From: Paenibacillus baekrokdamisoli
GTDB taxonomy: Bacteria; Bacillota; Bacilli; Paenibacillales; Paenibacillaceae
Direction of reading: 5' to 3'
Length of the DNA stretch: 64,000 nucleotides
Assembly: GCF_003945345.1 (NCBI RefSeq)
Contig: NZ_AP019308.1
Location: 2,170,001-2,234,000, forward strand
The stretch's first letter is position 1, and the number at the start of each line of letters is the position of its first letter. The position numbers were made by a program, and so were the translations under genes. Positions 42,212 through 51,183 of this stretch are shown here, piece by piece. The notes beneath the pieces are model-generated. The model did no database searches and was not told where the DNA came from. It worked only from the letters and a program-made list of their open reading frames with translations.

Positions 42212-43060
42212 TCACTTCGGATACTCAGGACTTAATTTGACCATTTGGATGATATTCTCAGCCAGCTTCGTCATGACTAGTCCATCTTCACTCGTGTCAC
42301 ATGCAGCCCATGAGAAATCCCGTTTACCACTATTGATTCGCACCTCTAGGGAATAGCTAACATACGGCGACTTTTTGCAGACGTTAGACAACTTTTTCTC
42401 CCCCAAATAATTCGCTAGAACCATTTGTTTATAAGCTTCCTGTTTCATTGCAGACGTAAGCCGGAAGTCCGAGACATTCATCATCTGATCATTCCCAAGA
42501 TCGATTGTCAGGCTTTGTCCGTTGGTATCTATCTCGTTCTTCAGGTCAACTCCATATTTCAGTACAAATTCAAAGTAATCCTGTCTAGAGACATCATAAT
42601 CCACATCCATGACAGTGAAACGATCGGAATAGCTGCCTGTACAGCCGCTGAGATCATACTTGATGTTAGTCTTCGTTTCCGTTCGGGATAATTGATCGCA
42701 AGTCGATGTTTGGATGTTCGGACTTCCGAATGCATCCTCTGAGTTGTCATTAATAAATGTAATATGATCCGTGTTAGAGGTGAGATCGTAATAGATTGGA
42801 TCACCCTCAATGGTATAATGAACGATTCGAATCGTAGCTGGCTTGCGATCGACAGTTAAATTTTGAAAACGATCAAGTGTCTGTAGATTCTCAATTTGGT
42901 TGTGCCTGGCGATGACGTTACCTTGCTTGTTAAGCGTTAGCTCCTTATCAACTGCTTCATTAGTACCCGTTACATTAGTGCCCTTTTGTGATTCGCAGCT
43001 AATGATGAACAGAAACATAGGCAGTACCATCATCCATTTTAGAATCAATTGCTGTTTCAT
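42212..43060 (-). CDS. hypothetical lipoprotein
   Basis: 282 aa with a signal peptide and lipobox-like IISC (MFLFIISCESQ). The mature part is a beta-rich domain with DUF4362-like traits (RIVHYTIEGDPIYYDLTSNTDHITFINDNS) and four cysteines. That family name is a tentative recollection. I start at 43060 (MKQQ), with GAGGGGGCGG upstream. Extracytoplasmic, function unknown. Confidence 0.72.
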   Translation of the reverse strand: MKQQLILKWMMVLPMFLFIISCESQKGTNVTGTNEAVDKELTLNKQGNVIARHNQIENLQTLDRFQNLTVDRKPATIRIVHYTIEGDPIYYDLTSNTDHITFINDNSEDAFGSPNIQTSTCDQLSRTETKTNIKYDLSGCTGSYSDRFTVMDVDYDVSRQDYFEFVLKYGVDLKNEIDTNGQSLTIDLGNDQMMNVSDFRLTSAMKQEAYKQMVLANYLGEKKLSNVCKKSPYVSYSLEVRINSGKRDFSWAACDTSEDGLVMTKLAENIIQMVKLSPEYPK

Positions 43061-43132
43061 TGTCCGCCCCCTCAACACCTAGACGGAACTTTCACCAATT
43101 ATATTCCAATTCCATCCAGAACTAGAACTAAA

Positions 43133-44017
43133 CTACCCTCGGGTTCCTCGACGCGTTCGATTCACACAGTAGATGCTGACGAGAATCAAGACCAGCCCAA
43201 CCAGAAGAGAAAGGGTAAAGGGCTCATTTAAGAATAAAGTCCCGATAAGGATGGCTAGGAGTGGAATTAGAAAGGTAAAGGAAGCCACTTTACTGGCCTC
43301 ACCAGAGTCCATGAGTTTGTAGAATACTAGCCAACCAATGGCGATGACGAACACAGAGATAAATAGCAAACTGAGGATAAAAGTCCAGTTCCAGACTATA
43401 TCTTTCCATCTCTCCACGCTGGAACCAGTAATCGTCATGAACAAGCCACCCATAATTAGCTGCAGCGTTACGAGCCAAATGGAATCCACAGCAGACCCTA
43501 TTTTTTTCACATATACCGTCCCTAACGCCCAGCTAAGCGATGAACCTAAGGCCAGCAAAATGCCAATGAAAGAGATATGCTCAGATAAGCCGCCACTGCT
43601 GATGACACCTACTCCTAGGAATCCGAGAATAAGTCCTATGATCTTCAAACCATACATCGATTCTCCAAGCCACAGCCATGAGAAAATCCCGACTAAGACG
43701 GGTTGTAGGAATACGATAGCAGCGAACAGACCAGCCGGCATGTAGTTCAATCCGATCGTTTGCAGCCCATAATACAAGACCACGTTCAGCAAAGCAGAGA
43801 TCAGATAAATGAACCACGTTTCTTTAAAACGTAATTGCTTATATCGCGTAACAGCGACAATGAACAAAAATAAGCCACCCAATAATGTTCTCATTCCTGA
43901 GAAAAGAACCGGTGGCGTGTATGTCAATGCGAGTTTGGATAAAGGCCAATTGACTCCCCATACGGTAACTAAAAATACGATTAACAGAATGGTTTGCGTG
44001 CGAGTAAGCTTGCTCAT
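43133..44017 (-). CDS. DMT/EamA-family transporter
   Basis: 294 aa with ten predicted membrane helices in two EamA repeats (TQTILLIVFLVTVWGVNWPLSKLAL ... and GSSLSWALGTVYVKK). These proteins export amino acids or other metabolites. The start at 44017 has GGAGAG 7 nt upstream. Divergent from the small gene at 44201. Confidence 0.9.
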   Translation of the reverse strand: MSKLTRTQTILLIVFLVTVWGVNWPLSKLALTYTPPVLFSGMRTLLGGLFLFIVAVTRYKQLRFKETWFIYLISALLNVVLYYGLQTIGLNYMPAGLFAAIVFLQPVLVGIFSWLWLGESMYGLKIIGLILGFLGVGVISSGGLSEHISFIGILLALGSSLSWALGTVYVKKIGSAVDSIWLVTLQLIMGGLFMTITGSSVERWKDIVWNWTFILSLLFISVFVIAIGWLVFYKLMDSGEASKVASFTFLIPLLAILIGTLFLNEPFTLSLLVGLVLILVSIYCVNRTRRGTRG

Positions 44018-44200
44018 GGTGTATCTCTCCTTGTTTATCAATCCTCCTATGATATATCAGTTAGTCATAAAAAGAAAACCGGAAGTGAGTTGTGGTCAGA
44101 AAAAAATATTGAATGAGATGGAAATCGTCAGCATTTGGGTAAAATATAAAATGGCCCATCACACAAGTAAATTCACCAGAAAGTTCAGGGAGGTGTTATT

Positions 44201-44536
44201 ATGTTATCCTTGCAATCGTTATCAGAGTGGCTGAACAGCAATACCCATAAGGATATTATTATTAAGAAGCAGGAAGAAGGGGATTTGGACGAAGTTCATC
44301 TCCGACTGAGCGGCATCGACTACCGCGGAGTACAAATGGACGCAATCGACGAGTACACGTCAGATCATGCGCTCTTGCTCCACGGGAATGGTATTGTGAT
44401 CAACGATGGAAATGAGCTGGCGCTTCCTTTGCATATATTCGAGATTCCATTGCATGGTCTCTCTAGAGCGGAAGTAAATGAGGGCTCTTTCTTCCTTGAG
44501 ACAGAAAGAGCTACATACTTGCTCCATCTACAATAA
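44201..44536 (+). CDS. hypothetical protein
   Basis: 111 aa, acidic, soluble, predicted mixed alpha/beta (LRLSGIDYRGVQMDAIDEYTSDHALLLHGNG). GGGAGGTGTT lies just before the ATG and a strong terminator follows, so it is a one-gene unit. No family recognised. Confidence 0.7.
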   Translation: MLSLQSLSEWLNSNTHKDIIIKKQEEGDLDEVHLRLSGIDYRGVQMDAIDEYTSDHALLLHGNGIVINDGNELALPLHIFEIPLHGLSRAEVNEGSFFLETERATYLLHLQ

Positions 44537-44549
44537 TTCACATTTGCAA

Positions 44550-44594
44550 AAGAAAGATCGTCCAATCACTTTCGTGATCGAACGATCTTTTCTT
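44550..44594. terminator. bidirectional terminator between convergent genes
   Basis: AAGAAAGATCGT pairs with ACGATCTTTTCTT around a 20-nt loop that can itself pair (TTCGTGATCGAA). T-runs occur on both sides. Confidence 0.8.
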
Positions 44595-44602
44595 TCCTTC
44601 TT

Positions 44603-45622
44603 CTATTCCTTAAAATATTGCCGAACCGTTCCTTTGCCGTCCTTTACTTCCACTTCCGCGAAGGCCCCATTAATGAGTGTGATCTGCGGTGGAACATGCC
44701 CACAATCAATATCATAGATAATCGGAACTCCAAGCTCCTCCGTGAGATCTTGGTACACATCTTCAATCGTATAACCATCGATAGGTTGATTAGCATTGCT
44801 TCGACCAAACAGGATGCCTGAACAATTCTCAAACCAGCCCGCAAGCTTCATTTGCACTAATGATCTGCGCACATCCACTGTATTTATCTCACAATTCTCT
44901 AAATACCAAAGGATGGGCTCTCCATTAATAAAATGATTGCTAAAATGGCGGACATCCCCATAAGGGGTGCCAATTAAGTGTCTGATTACGTCAATACAGC
45001 CGCCCAGCAAACGGCCTTGCAGGCTTACGTTCTGATGAGTGGAAGTCATTTTCCAATAGGTTGGCTCCGTCAATTGATACAAATAAGGTGATGGTCTATC
45101 CTGCTGCCAATCCTTTTGAAAGCTCTCTGAGGAATGCTGAAGAACGGATGCGCCCATCTCAGTCGATAAGACAGTCTCCAACATTGCTGTCGTGGGATCA
45201 GTTTGTTCACCTCTTAAATCAACAAAACTCGTACCATGAGCCGTCGCAAGACCTGTTCTTAACGTAATAGCTAATAACAATACACTGATATCTGAATAAC
45301 CTACTATCCATTTATCCTTTATACTCTCAAAATCAATGAATTCCATGATCTCAACCAGCAGCTCGCCACCCCAAAGCGGAAAGATAAGATGAATGGAATC
45401 ATCTCGCATCATGTCATTGAATTCCTGCGCTCTCTTCCTAGCAGGCGCTGACTTTGCTTTGGACTGTGTCCATACCGTATCTCCACAAATAATTCCATAG
45501 CCCTTCTCTTCAAAGCGACTGCATGCAAGTCTAATCATCTCATGCGAATCCACGCTGCCCCCAGATGAAGGCGCAGTCACTCCAATTGTTGCTTTTTTCT
45601 CAAAAGATGGATATTTGATCAT
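44603..45622 (-). CDS. S66-family LD-carboxypeptidase (MccF/LdcA type)
   Basis: 339 aa. The N-terminal IGVTAPSSGG and the nucleophile Ser in GYSDISVLLLAI are typical of peptidase S66; WYLENCEIN and YDIDCGHVPPQITLINGAFAEV supply the Glu and His regions. Family members cleave the L,D-bond of murein peptides or inactivate microcin-C-like adducts. The longer, MccF-like form fits a cytoplasmic detoxifying or recycling enzyme. Confidence 0.88.
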   Translation of the reverse strand: MIKYPSFEKKATIGVTAPSSGGSVDSHEMIRLACSRFEEKGYGIICGDTVWTQSKAKSAPARKRAQEFNDMMRDDSIHLIFPLWGGELLVEIMEFIDFESIKDKWIVGYSDISVLLLAITLRTGLATAHGTSFVDLRGEQTDPTTAMLETVLSTEMGASVLQHSSESFQKDWQQDRPSPYLYQLTEPTYWKMTSTHQNVSLQGRLLGGCIDVIRHLIGTPYGDVRHFSNHFINGEPILWYLENCEINTVDVRRSLVQMKLAGWFENCSGILFGRSNANQPIDGYTIEDVYQDLTEELGVPIIYDIDCGHVPPQITLINGAFAEVEVKDGKGTVRQYFKE

Positions 45623-45703
45623 GATTTCACTGCCCCTTTACTATGCTCAACAACCCTTCTGTAGATGTAATATACATCAAGAAAGGGGCTATTAACAATA
45701 AAA

Positions 45704-45734
45704 AACGTTCAGATTTTATTAGAATCTGAACGTT
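45704..45734 (-). terminator. terminator of the DUF4023 gene
   Basis: AACGTTCAGATT pairs perfectly with AATCTGAACGTT, and TTTTTT follows on the minus strand. It separates the DUF4023 gene from the S66 gene. Confidence 0.9.
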
Positions 45735-45748
45735 CTGTATTATGTCGC

Positions 45749-45886
45749 CTACTTGCTCCTATTTCCCGGATGTCGATTATGGGGCAGCTTTCCACCTGGA
45801 TCGCCACCACCCTGACGCTTCCTATTCTGCTCGGCTTTCTTCTGTGTATCATGTAATTTTTCCACAAAACCATGTGTGTCCGTCAT
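45749..45886 (-). CDS. DUF4023 small protein
   Basis: 45 aa, starting MTDTHGFVEKLHDTQKKAEQ and continuing with GGGDPGGKLPHNRHPG. This is the DUF4023 pattern (THEFVEKLHENQ...GDP..KLP), a family of tiny Bacillales proteins of unknown role, suspected in spores. GGGGGT lies 6 nt before the ATG, and a perfect terminator follows. It is too short for usual gene-length cut-offs. Confidence 0.85.
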   Translation of the reverse strand: MTDTHGFVEKLHDTQKKAEQNRKRQGGGDPGGKLPHNRHPGNRSK

Positions 45887-45985
45887 CGATTTACCCCCTT
45901 GATTTAAAGCCTTGTTGTTACTTTAACCATTTCTCCTTCAATCTAACACATGAATATGCTGGGTAAATTGCTGCCCTTGTATGCG

Positions 45986-47593
45986 TCATTTTAATGCATA
46001 TACCCGTGCTTCATAAGGCTTCAGATTGAAACCATTGGACTGATCTTCATAATTTCCAATAATCAATTCTTTGATTCCCGAAGATACGGATTCAGGAAGC
46101 TCGCAAGCTGTAGATTGATCAGAAACGTTCAGTACAACTAGCCACTTTTTATCATCCAGCACACGCAAATAAGCATAGATTTGCTGGTGATCTTCTAGGA
46201 TCGGCTCATAGCTTCCGTAAACCATGACTTCGTTTTGCTTTCTAAGCTGAATGAGCTTTTTGTAATAGTAGAAGACGGAATTCGGATCCCCCAAAGCCTC
46301 AGCGACGTTAATTCGATTATAGTTCGGATTGATCTTAATCCATGGCGATCCGCTCGAGAATCCTGCATTGTCCGAGCTATCCCACTGTACAGGTGTTCTG
46401 GAGTTATCTCGTGATAAATGAAGAAGACTTTCGAACACCTCTTGAGGGTCTCTTCCTTTCTCCATTTCTTCTTTATATTTATTCCGCATCGCAATATCGT
46501 TGTAATCATCAATGGAATCAAAACGGACCCCTGTCATCCCGATTTCTTCTCCTTGATAAATGTACGGCATTCCTGGCAGGGTATGAAGTAGCGTCGCAAA
46601 TAACTTAGCAGACTCTATGCGGTATTCCTTGTCGTTTCCGAATCTCGTTACCAATCTTGTGTGATCATGGTTGTTTAAGAATTGCGAATTCCAACCTTTG
46701 CCCCACATGCCTTCATACCATCTCTTCTGAATATCTTTAAACTTCGCCATATCCCAGTGAGCCATATAGTCACATACCTCGAAATGGAACATCGTATGCA
46801 GCTCTCCACGATCTTCCCCTACGTACAGCAGACCGTCTTCAGGTGTGACAAAGGGAATTTCCCCTACTGTAAATACATCATAGTGTTTAAGCACTTTGTC
46901 ATGCATTTCTTGGAGATATTCATGAATGCCCGGATTGTTGCCCAGATAGGAGATGACATCTGGATTTTCTGCATCTGGAAACCCTGCTTGTTTCGCTAGC
47001 AAATTGATAACATCCATACGGAATCCATCAATGCCTTTATCGAGCCAAAAGCGCATCATATCATATACTTCTTCACGAACCTTCGGATTTGCCCAGTTCA
47101 AATCTGGCTGCTCTGTTGCAAAGGAATGGAAGTAATACTCGCCTGTTATCGGATCTAATTCCCATGTAGAAGGAGTAAAGTACGATCTCCAGTTGTTAGC
47201 CTCTTGATGCCAAATATAATAATCTCTCTTCGGATTATCCTTCGACGAGCGCGATTCCACAAACCATGGATGCTGATCAGATGTATGGTTCACGACCAAA
47301 TCCATAATAAGCCTCATGCCGCGTTCATGAACTTTCTTAAGCAGCCTATCGAACGTCTCCATCGTCCCGGCTTTAGCCATGACGGATCGGTAATCCGAAA
47401 TATCATAACCGTTATCGACATCAGGCGATCCATAAATGGGATTGAGCCAAATCACATCAATGCCAAGTTCTTTTATATAATCCAATTTCTGGATAACACC
47501 ATCTAGATCTCCATAGCCGTCGCCATCGGTATCATAAAAGCTTCTCCAATAAACTTGATAAACAACCGCTTCTTTCCACCATGTTTTCTTCAT
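45986..47593 (-). CDS. GH13 oligo-1,6-glucosidase (alpha-glucosidase)
   Basis: 535-aa cytoplasmic alpha-amylase-family enzyme. The nucleophile Asp194 (GFRMDVIN), acid/base Glu245 (FTVGEIPF) and Asp310 (LNNHDHTR) are all present, with DLVVNHTSDQHPWF as region I. Val195 after the nucleophile is the residue reported for alpha-1,6 specificity in this subfamily (Ala/Thr in alpha-1,4 enzymes), so isomaltose-type or panose-type substrates are favoured. Start at 47593 with GGGGAG 8 nt upstream. Last gene of the importer operon, 34 bp after the MalG-type permease. Confidence 0.92.
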   Translation of the reverse strand: MKKTWWKEAVVYQVYWRSFYDTDGDGYGDLDGVIQKLDYIKELGIDVIWLNPIYGSPDVDNGYDISDYRSVMAKAGTMETFDRLLKKVHERGMRLIMDLVVNHTSDQHPWFVESRSSKDNPKRDYYIWHQEANNWRSYFTPSTWELDPITGEYYFHSFATEQPDLNWANPKVREEVYDMMRFWLDKGIDGFRMDVINLLAKQAGFPDAENPDVISYLGNNPGIHEYLQEMHDKVLKHYDVFTVGEIPFVTPEDGLLYVGEDRGELHTMFHFEVCDYMAHWDMAKFKDIQKRWYEGMWGKGWNSQFLNNHDHTRLVTRFGNDKEYRIESAKLFATLLHTLPGMPYIYQGEEIGMTGVRFDSIDDYNDIAMRNKYKEEMEKGRDPQEVFESLLHLSRDNSRTPVQWDSSDNAGFSSGSPWIKINPNYNRINVAEALGDPNSVFYYYKKLIQLRKQNEVMVYGSYEPILEDHQQIYAYLRVLDDKKWLVVLNVSDQSTACELPESVSSGIKELIIGNYEDQSNGFNLKPYEARVYALK

Positions 47594-47627
47594 GCCTTCA
47601 CTCCCCATCTCATTAGTGTTAGTAAGA

Positions 47628-48461
47628 TCAGCCTTTCACACCAGAACTGGATATACCCTCGAGATATTGTTTCTGGAAGATGAAGAAAAAGATCAATATT
47701 GGCAGTGTTGCTAAGACTACCCCTGCCATGATGAGTGGCGTGTTTTCAAAGAACATATCTTTCACACTGTTAAGTCCGACGACAAGTACATACTTCTCTG
47801 GGTCATTCGCGAGCGTACTTGGAATGAGGTAACTGTTCCATGTACCTGCGAAAGCCAAAATCGACATCGTGATTAGTGAGGATTTTGCCAAAGGATATAC
47901 GATGCGCCAGAATGCGCCTACTTTCGTTAATCCATCTATTCTTGCCGCTTCGATGAATTCGTTCGGTACACTGATGAAAAATTGTCTAAGCATAAAAATG
48001 TATAGACATTGATACAGGAACGGAACGGTCAATGCTGCAAATGAGTTCAACCAGCCTAGATGAGCCACGTTAACATACACAGGAATCAAGATCATATGAT
48101 AGGGAACCATCATCGTTGCAACGACGATCCAATAGATTAATTTCTTACCTGCAAAGTCCAATTTCGCAAGCGCGAAAGCGGCCATTGGATTAATAATTAA
48201 GTTCCCGATGACGACAATACCCGTCATAATCACTGTATTCATAAGCCATTTAGGCACGTTGTATGCATCGTTAGTAAAGAACGTTTTATAATTATTAAAG
48301 GTCCAGTGAGAAACCCCTACAATTTTATTCACATCTTGCATCGTGATGAACGAGGTATATAACGTATACAAAAATGGAAGAGCAAACAGTAATCCAACTA
48401 CAATAATGAGCGCATAATTACCAAACAAAGCGCTGCCTTTTTTTGTCTTCAATGCTGTCAC
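47628..48461 (-). CDS. carbohydrate ABC transporter permease (MalG type)
   Basis: 277 aa, six helices, EAA loop EFIEAARIDGLTKVGAFWRIVYPLAK. GTG start overlapping the preceding stop (GTGA). Pairs with the next permease; substrate probably an alpha-glucoside, from the downstream GH13 gene. Confidence 0.93.
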   Translation of the reverse strand: MTALKTKKGSALFGNYALIIVVGLLFALPFLYTLYTSFITMQDVNKIVGVSHWTFNNYKTFFTNDAYNVPKWLMNTVIMTGIVVIGNLIINPMAAFALAKLDFAGKKLIYWIVVATMMVPYHMILIPVYVNVAHLGWLNSFAALTVPFLYQCLYIFMLRQFFISVPNEFIEAARIDGLTKVGAFWRIVYPLAKSSLITMSILAFAGTWNSYLIPSTLANDPEKYVLVVGLNSVKDMFFENTPLIMAGVVLATLPILIFFFIFQKQYLEGISSSGVKG

Positions 48462-49402
48462 TCCTTATCGTCCAACAATTTTTTTTGAAGGAATGTAATG
48501 ATCATAATAATGAAGAAGAATAACACGACAGCTGCGCTTCCGTAGCCGATATTCATATAGCGGATACCATTTTGATAGAAATAAGTAACGACCGTATTGG
48601 TAGCCCCTGCAGGCGATCCGAGTGCTCCGTATCTAGAAATCGCAGCAATTTGGTCATAGATTTGAAAACCTAAGATCGTCGATACGGAAACCACAAAGAA
48701 CGTGATCGGTTTTACATAAGGAATCGTAATGTATCGGAATTGTTCCCACTTCGATGCTCCGTCCATTTGACCGGCTTCGTATAAATCTCTCGGAACCTCC
48801 TGAAGTGCGGATAGGTACACAATCATACTGAAACCACATTGTTGGAAAATGAACAGTATAGCAACAAATAAAAGCGCGTAGTGCGTATCAGCAAACCAAG
48901 TTACATTGCCAAAACCGAATAATCCGAAAAAATTGGTAACAAACGTACCTTGTTTAAACAGCATCATAAAAACGGTTGTAATCGCGATCTGAGACGTAAT
49001 ATACGGAATAAAAAAGACTGTTCTGAAAATGCCCTTTCCTTTAATCTTCTGATTGACTAGAATCGCCATGAGTAATCCCAGAATCGTTTGGATCGGAACA
49101 GCGATCACAACAATCTCCAAGGAATGCAGAACAGCTCGATAAAACTCATGATCCTTTAATATGTTCACGTAGTTTTGAAAACCTATAAATTTCGCTTCAT
49201 CTAATGCTGCAAAGTTGGCATCTTGAAAGCTTCTAATGAATGATTGTAAGAATGGATATAAAAACCACCATAGCCACAAAACTAAGAACGGCAAAGTGAA
49301 CAACCATCCAACTGCGAAATCTGAATCAACAATTGTACGAAGCCATGATTGCTTTTTTCTATTTAGATGCAAGTCTGGATTTCCTTTGTCATAGGCAGCC
49401 AT
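48458..49402 (-). CDS. carbohydrate ABC transporter permease (MalF type)
   Basis: 314 aa, six helices with a 30-residue cytoplasmic N-tail; EAA loop DLYEAGQMDGASKWEQFRYITIP. GGAGG (rev. of CCTCC at 49414-49418) precedes the ATG. It lies after a hairpin that follows the binding-protein gene. Confidence 0.93.
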   Translation of the reverse strand: MAAYDKGNPDLHLNRKKQSWLRTIVDSDFAVGWLFTLPFLVLWLWWFLYPFLQSFIRSFQDANFAALDEAKFIGFQNYVNILKDHEFYRAVLHSLEIVVIAVPIQTILGLLMAILVNQKIKGKGIFRTVFFIPYITSQIAITTVFMMLFKQGTFVTNFFGLFGFGNVTWFADTHYALLFVAILFIFQQCGFSMIVYLSALQEVPRDLYEAGQMDGASKWEQFRYITIPYVKPITFFVVSVSTILGFQIYDQIAAISRYGALGSPAGATNTVVTYFYQNGIRYMNIGYGSAAVVLFFFIIMIITFLQKKLLDDKE

Positions 49403-49453
49403 TGTGACCCTCCTAAAATCTATAATTTGTTATGAAGCGCTAAGAAGACAAGT

Positions 49454-49483
49454 GTTCCCGTCTCCCACGGGGGAAACGGGAAC
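49454..49483 (-). terminator. intra-operon hairpin between binding protein and permeases
   Basis: GTTCCCGTCTCCC pairs with GGGAAACGGGAAC with a tiny loop. There is no strong T-run, so it probably acts as a leaky stop or as a stabiliser that keeps the binding-protein mRNA more abundant than the permease part. Confidence 0.65.
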
Positions 49484-49507
49484 AAATGAATGATTTAAAG
49501 GGATGAA

Positions 49508-50752
49508 TTATTTAAATTTTTGTTGAATACTGTCTAGAATATCTTTAGGAGAATTCTTCATTCCACCTAAAACCGACGCTTCAATTTGATTTACCAATTC
49601 ATCTTTAAATTTCTTCGTTTCTGCAGGATATCCGAAGTCTGTGCTGTATTCGAGAGCGGGTTGAACCGCTTTGAACTCTGGATTGACTTCAAAGAATTTC
49701 GAAGTCAGACTTGCAACCGCTGAGTTATTACCAAGCTTGATGAAATCCGTTTGTGTTTTTTCATTTGTCATGTAAGAAGCTGCTTGAAGTGCTGCTTGTT
49801 GGTTCTTAGAATCTTTCATAACGACATAAGCATCTGTAATCATTGTGCTGCCATTAGTTGTACCTTTAGGTACGGGAAGAGCTACATATTTCAAATCCGG
49901 AGCAGCATCTTTCAAGAATCCTTTATACCAGTAGCCACCTGTAGTCATCGCTGCTTTTTTGTTAGAGAATACTTCTCCGTCCCAACCATAACCGAGTGAT
50001 TTAGGAGTTACAGCAACACCTGCTTTGTACATATCAAAGATTTTTTGCAGGGCTTGTATGTTTTGTGCTGAGTTGATTGTTTTACCATTATCCCAACCGC
50101 CGCCAAAGCTCTTCGCATAGTTCGTTATGTGGTAGGGATCAATGTTAATCGTAATACCGAATTGATCTTTGTTAGTTAATTTCTTAGCTGCAGCTTCTAC
50201 TTCATCCCAAGTTGTTGGGTAAGCGCCAAGCCCTGCTTTTTTCCACATGTCTTCGTTAATGAAGAACATCGCCGGTGTACTGCTGTTAGGAATACCATAT
50301 TGTTTGCCATCTACTTTCCACACATCTGTAACAGATGGCGTGTAGATTTTCATATCTACACCAGCCGGGCCAATAAGGTCATCCAGTGGAGTAAACAAGC
50401 CTTTTTTGATATATTCGTACGCGCCTTCATTCGTAATTTTGATGAAATCCGGAGCTACACCCGCCGCAATTTCACCTGGAAGTGTGTTCCAGAATTGATC
50501 ACTGCTCGGATATTGTTTAATTTTAAGTACGACATTCGGGTACTTTTGCGAAATGGAAGCTGCAGCATCTTGATATACTTTAAGATCTTGTGCAGTTCCC
50601 CAGAAGCCCATAGTCACTGTCGTTTTCTTATTGCCCGCCGCACCCGATTGATCACTGCTGCTATTGTTTTTGCTATTCCCGCAGGCTGCCAAGCTAACCA
50701 ATAGAACAAATGCTAGCACCAGCATTCCTGTAAGTCTTGTCATCTTCTTCAT
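49508..50752 (-). CDS. sugar ABC transporter substrate-binding lipoprotein
   Basis: 414 aa with signal peptide and lipobox (SLAAC), a Ser/Asn/Gly linker and a family 1 binding domain (TVTMGFWGTAQDLKVYQDAAAS; PDFIKITNEGAYEYIKKGLF). TTTGGAGGG precedes the ATG. First gene of the alpha-glucoside importer. Its leader has four ACATGA repeats (see 50775-50830). Confidence 0.93.
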   Translation of the reverse strand: MKKMTRLTGMLVLAFVLLVSLAACGNSKNNSSSDQSGAAGNKKTTVTMGFWGTAQDLKVYQDAAASISQKYPNVVLKIKQYPSSDQFWNTLPGEIAAGVAPDFIKITNEGAYEYIKKGLFTPLDDLIGPAGVDMKIYTPSVTDVWKVDGKQYGIPNSSTPAMFFINEDMWKKAGLGAYPTTWDEVEAAAKKLTNKDQFGITINIDPYHITNYAKSFGGGWDNGKTINSAQNIQALQKIFDMYKAGVAVTPKSLGYGWDGEVFSNKKAAMTTGGYWYKGFLKDAAPDLKYVALPVPKGTTNGSTMITDAYVVMKDSKNQQAALQAASYMTNEKTQTDFIKLGNNSAVASLTSKFFEVNPEFKAVQPALEYSTDFGYPAETKKFKDELVNQIEASVLGGMKNSPKDILDSIQQKFK

Positions 50753-50774
50753 GTTGTTCCCTCCAAATTAAATT

Positions 50775-50830
50775 TCATGTAAGCGAGATCATGTTAACGA
50801 CTTCATGTATCTCTGAAATTCATGTTAACG
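50775..50830 (-). promoter_or_regulatory. four ACATGA repeats, candidate AraC-regulator sites
   Basis: TCATGT (ACATGA on the minus strand) occurs at 50775, 50789, 50803 and 50820, spaced 14, 14 and 17 bp. Two of them extend to CGTTAACATGA and lie 31 bp apart, about three helical turns. Such repeats on one helix face are typical of AraC-type activators. The core promoter is not clear: a TTGATT (minus strand, 50853-50858) lacks a good -10 at 17 bp. Confidence 0.5.
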
Positions 50831-50986
50831 GTTTCAAAGCCAAAAAAAAATTAATCAAATGATGATTAATTTAATAAGATAACCTTTATTTTTTTGTTTG
50901 GTTTAGCTTTCACCAATTTTTATAATAATATGTACTTTTCTTTAATAATCAACACTAAAATAAGTGCATGATAAATTCAAAGCATG

Positions 50987-51180
50987 GTGCGTAGAAGCCC
51001 GCTTCGCGGACGGATCATTCTTACGATCGCTGTTGTCTCCCTATTTCTTTGATTCCATCCCTTAGGGGTAGAAATAAGGAGACAAAGGCGAACGCTAGCG
51101 CTTCTTCAGAACGATTCCGTCCGCTTCGCTAGGTACTTCGTGATGGCAAGTGATGGCAAGCACTGATTATAGAGCCAAGA
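50987..51180. repeat. dispersed ~190-bp palindromic repeat, copy 1
   Basis: The core (51006-51124) begins GCGGACGGA and ends TCCGTCCGC, and inside it TTGTCTCC...TATTTCT is mirrored by AGAAATA...GGAGACAA, so the whole unit folds into one long imperfect hairpin. The same unit stands at 54651-54840 in the same orientation. It is a MITE-like or REP-like element without coding capacity. It lies downstream of the AraC-type regulator and upstream of the binding-protein promoter. Confidence 0.88.
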
Positions 51181-51183
51181 AAA

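Noticed and set aside
43338..43745. 135-codon plus-strand frame
   Set aside because: Complement of the EamA transporter; long stop-free antisense frames are common in hydrophobic genes.
49454..49483. Hairpin as a full operon terminator
   Set aside because: It lacks a T-run on the minus strand and the permease genes downstream have no visible promoter, so it is more likely an mRNA stability element.
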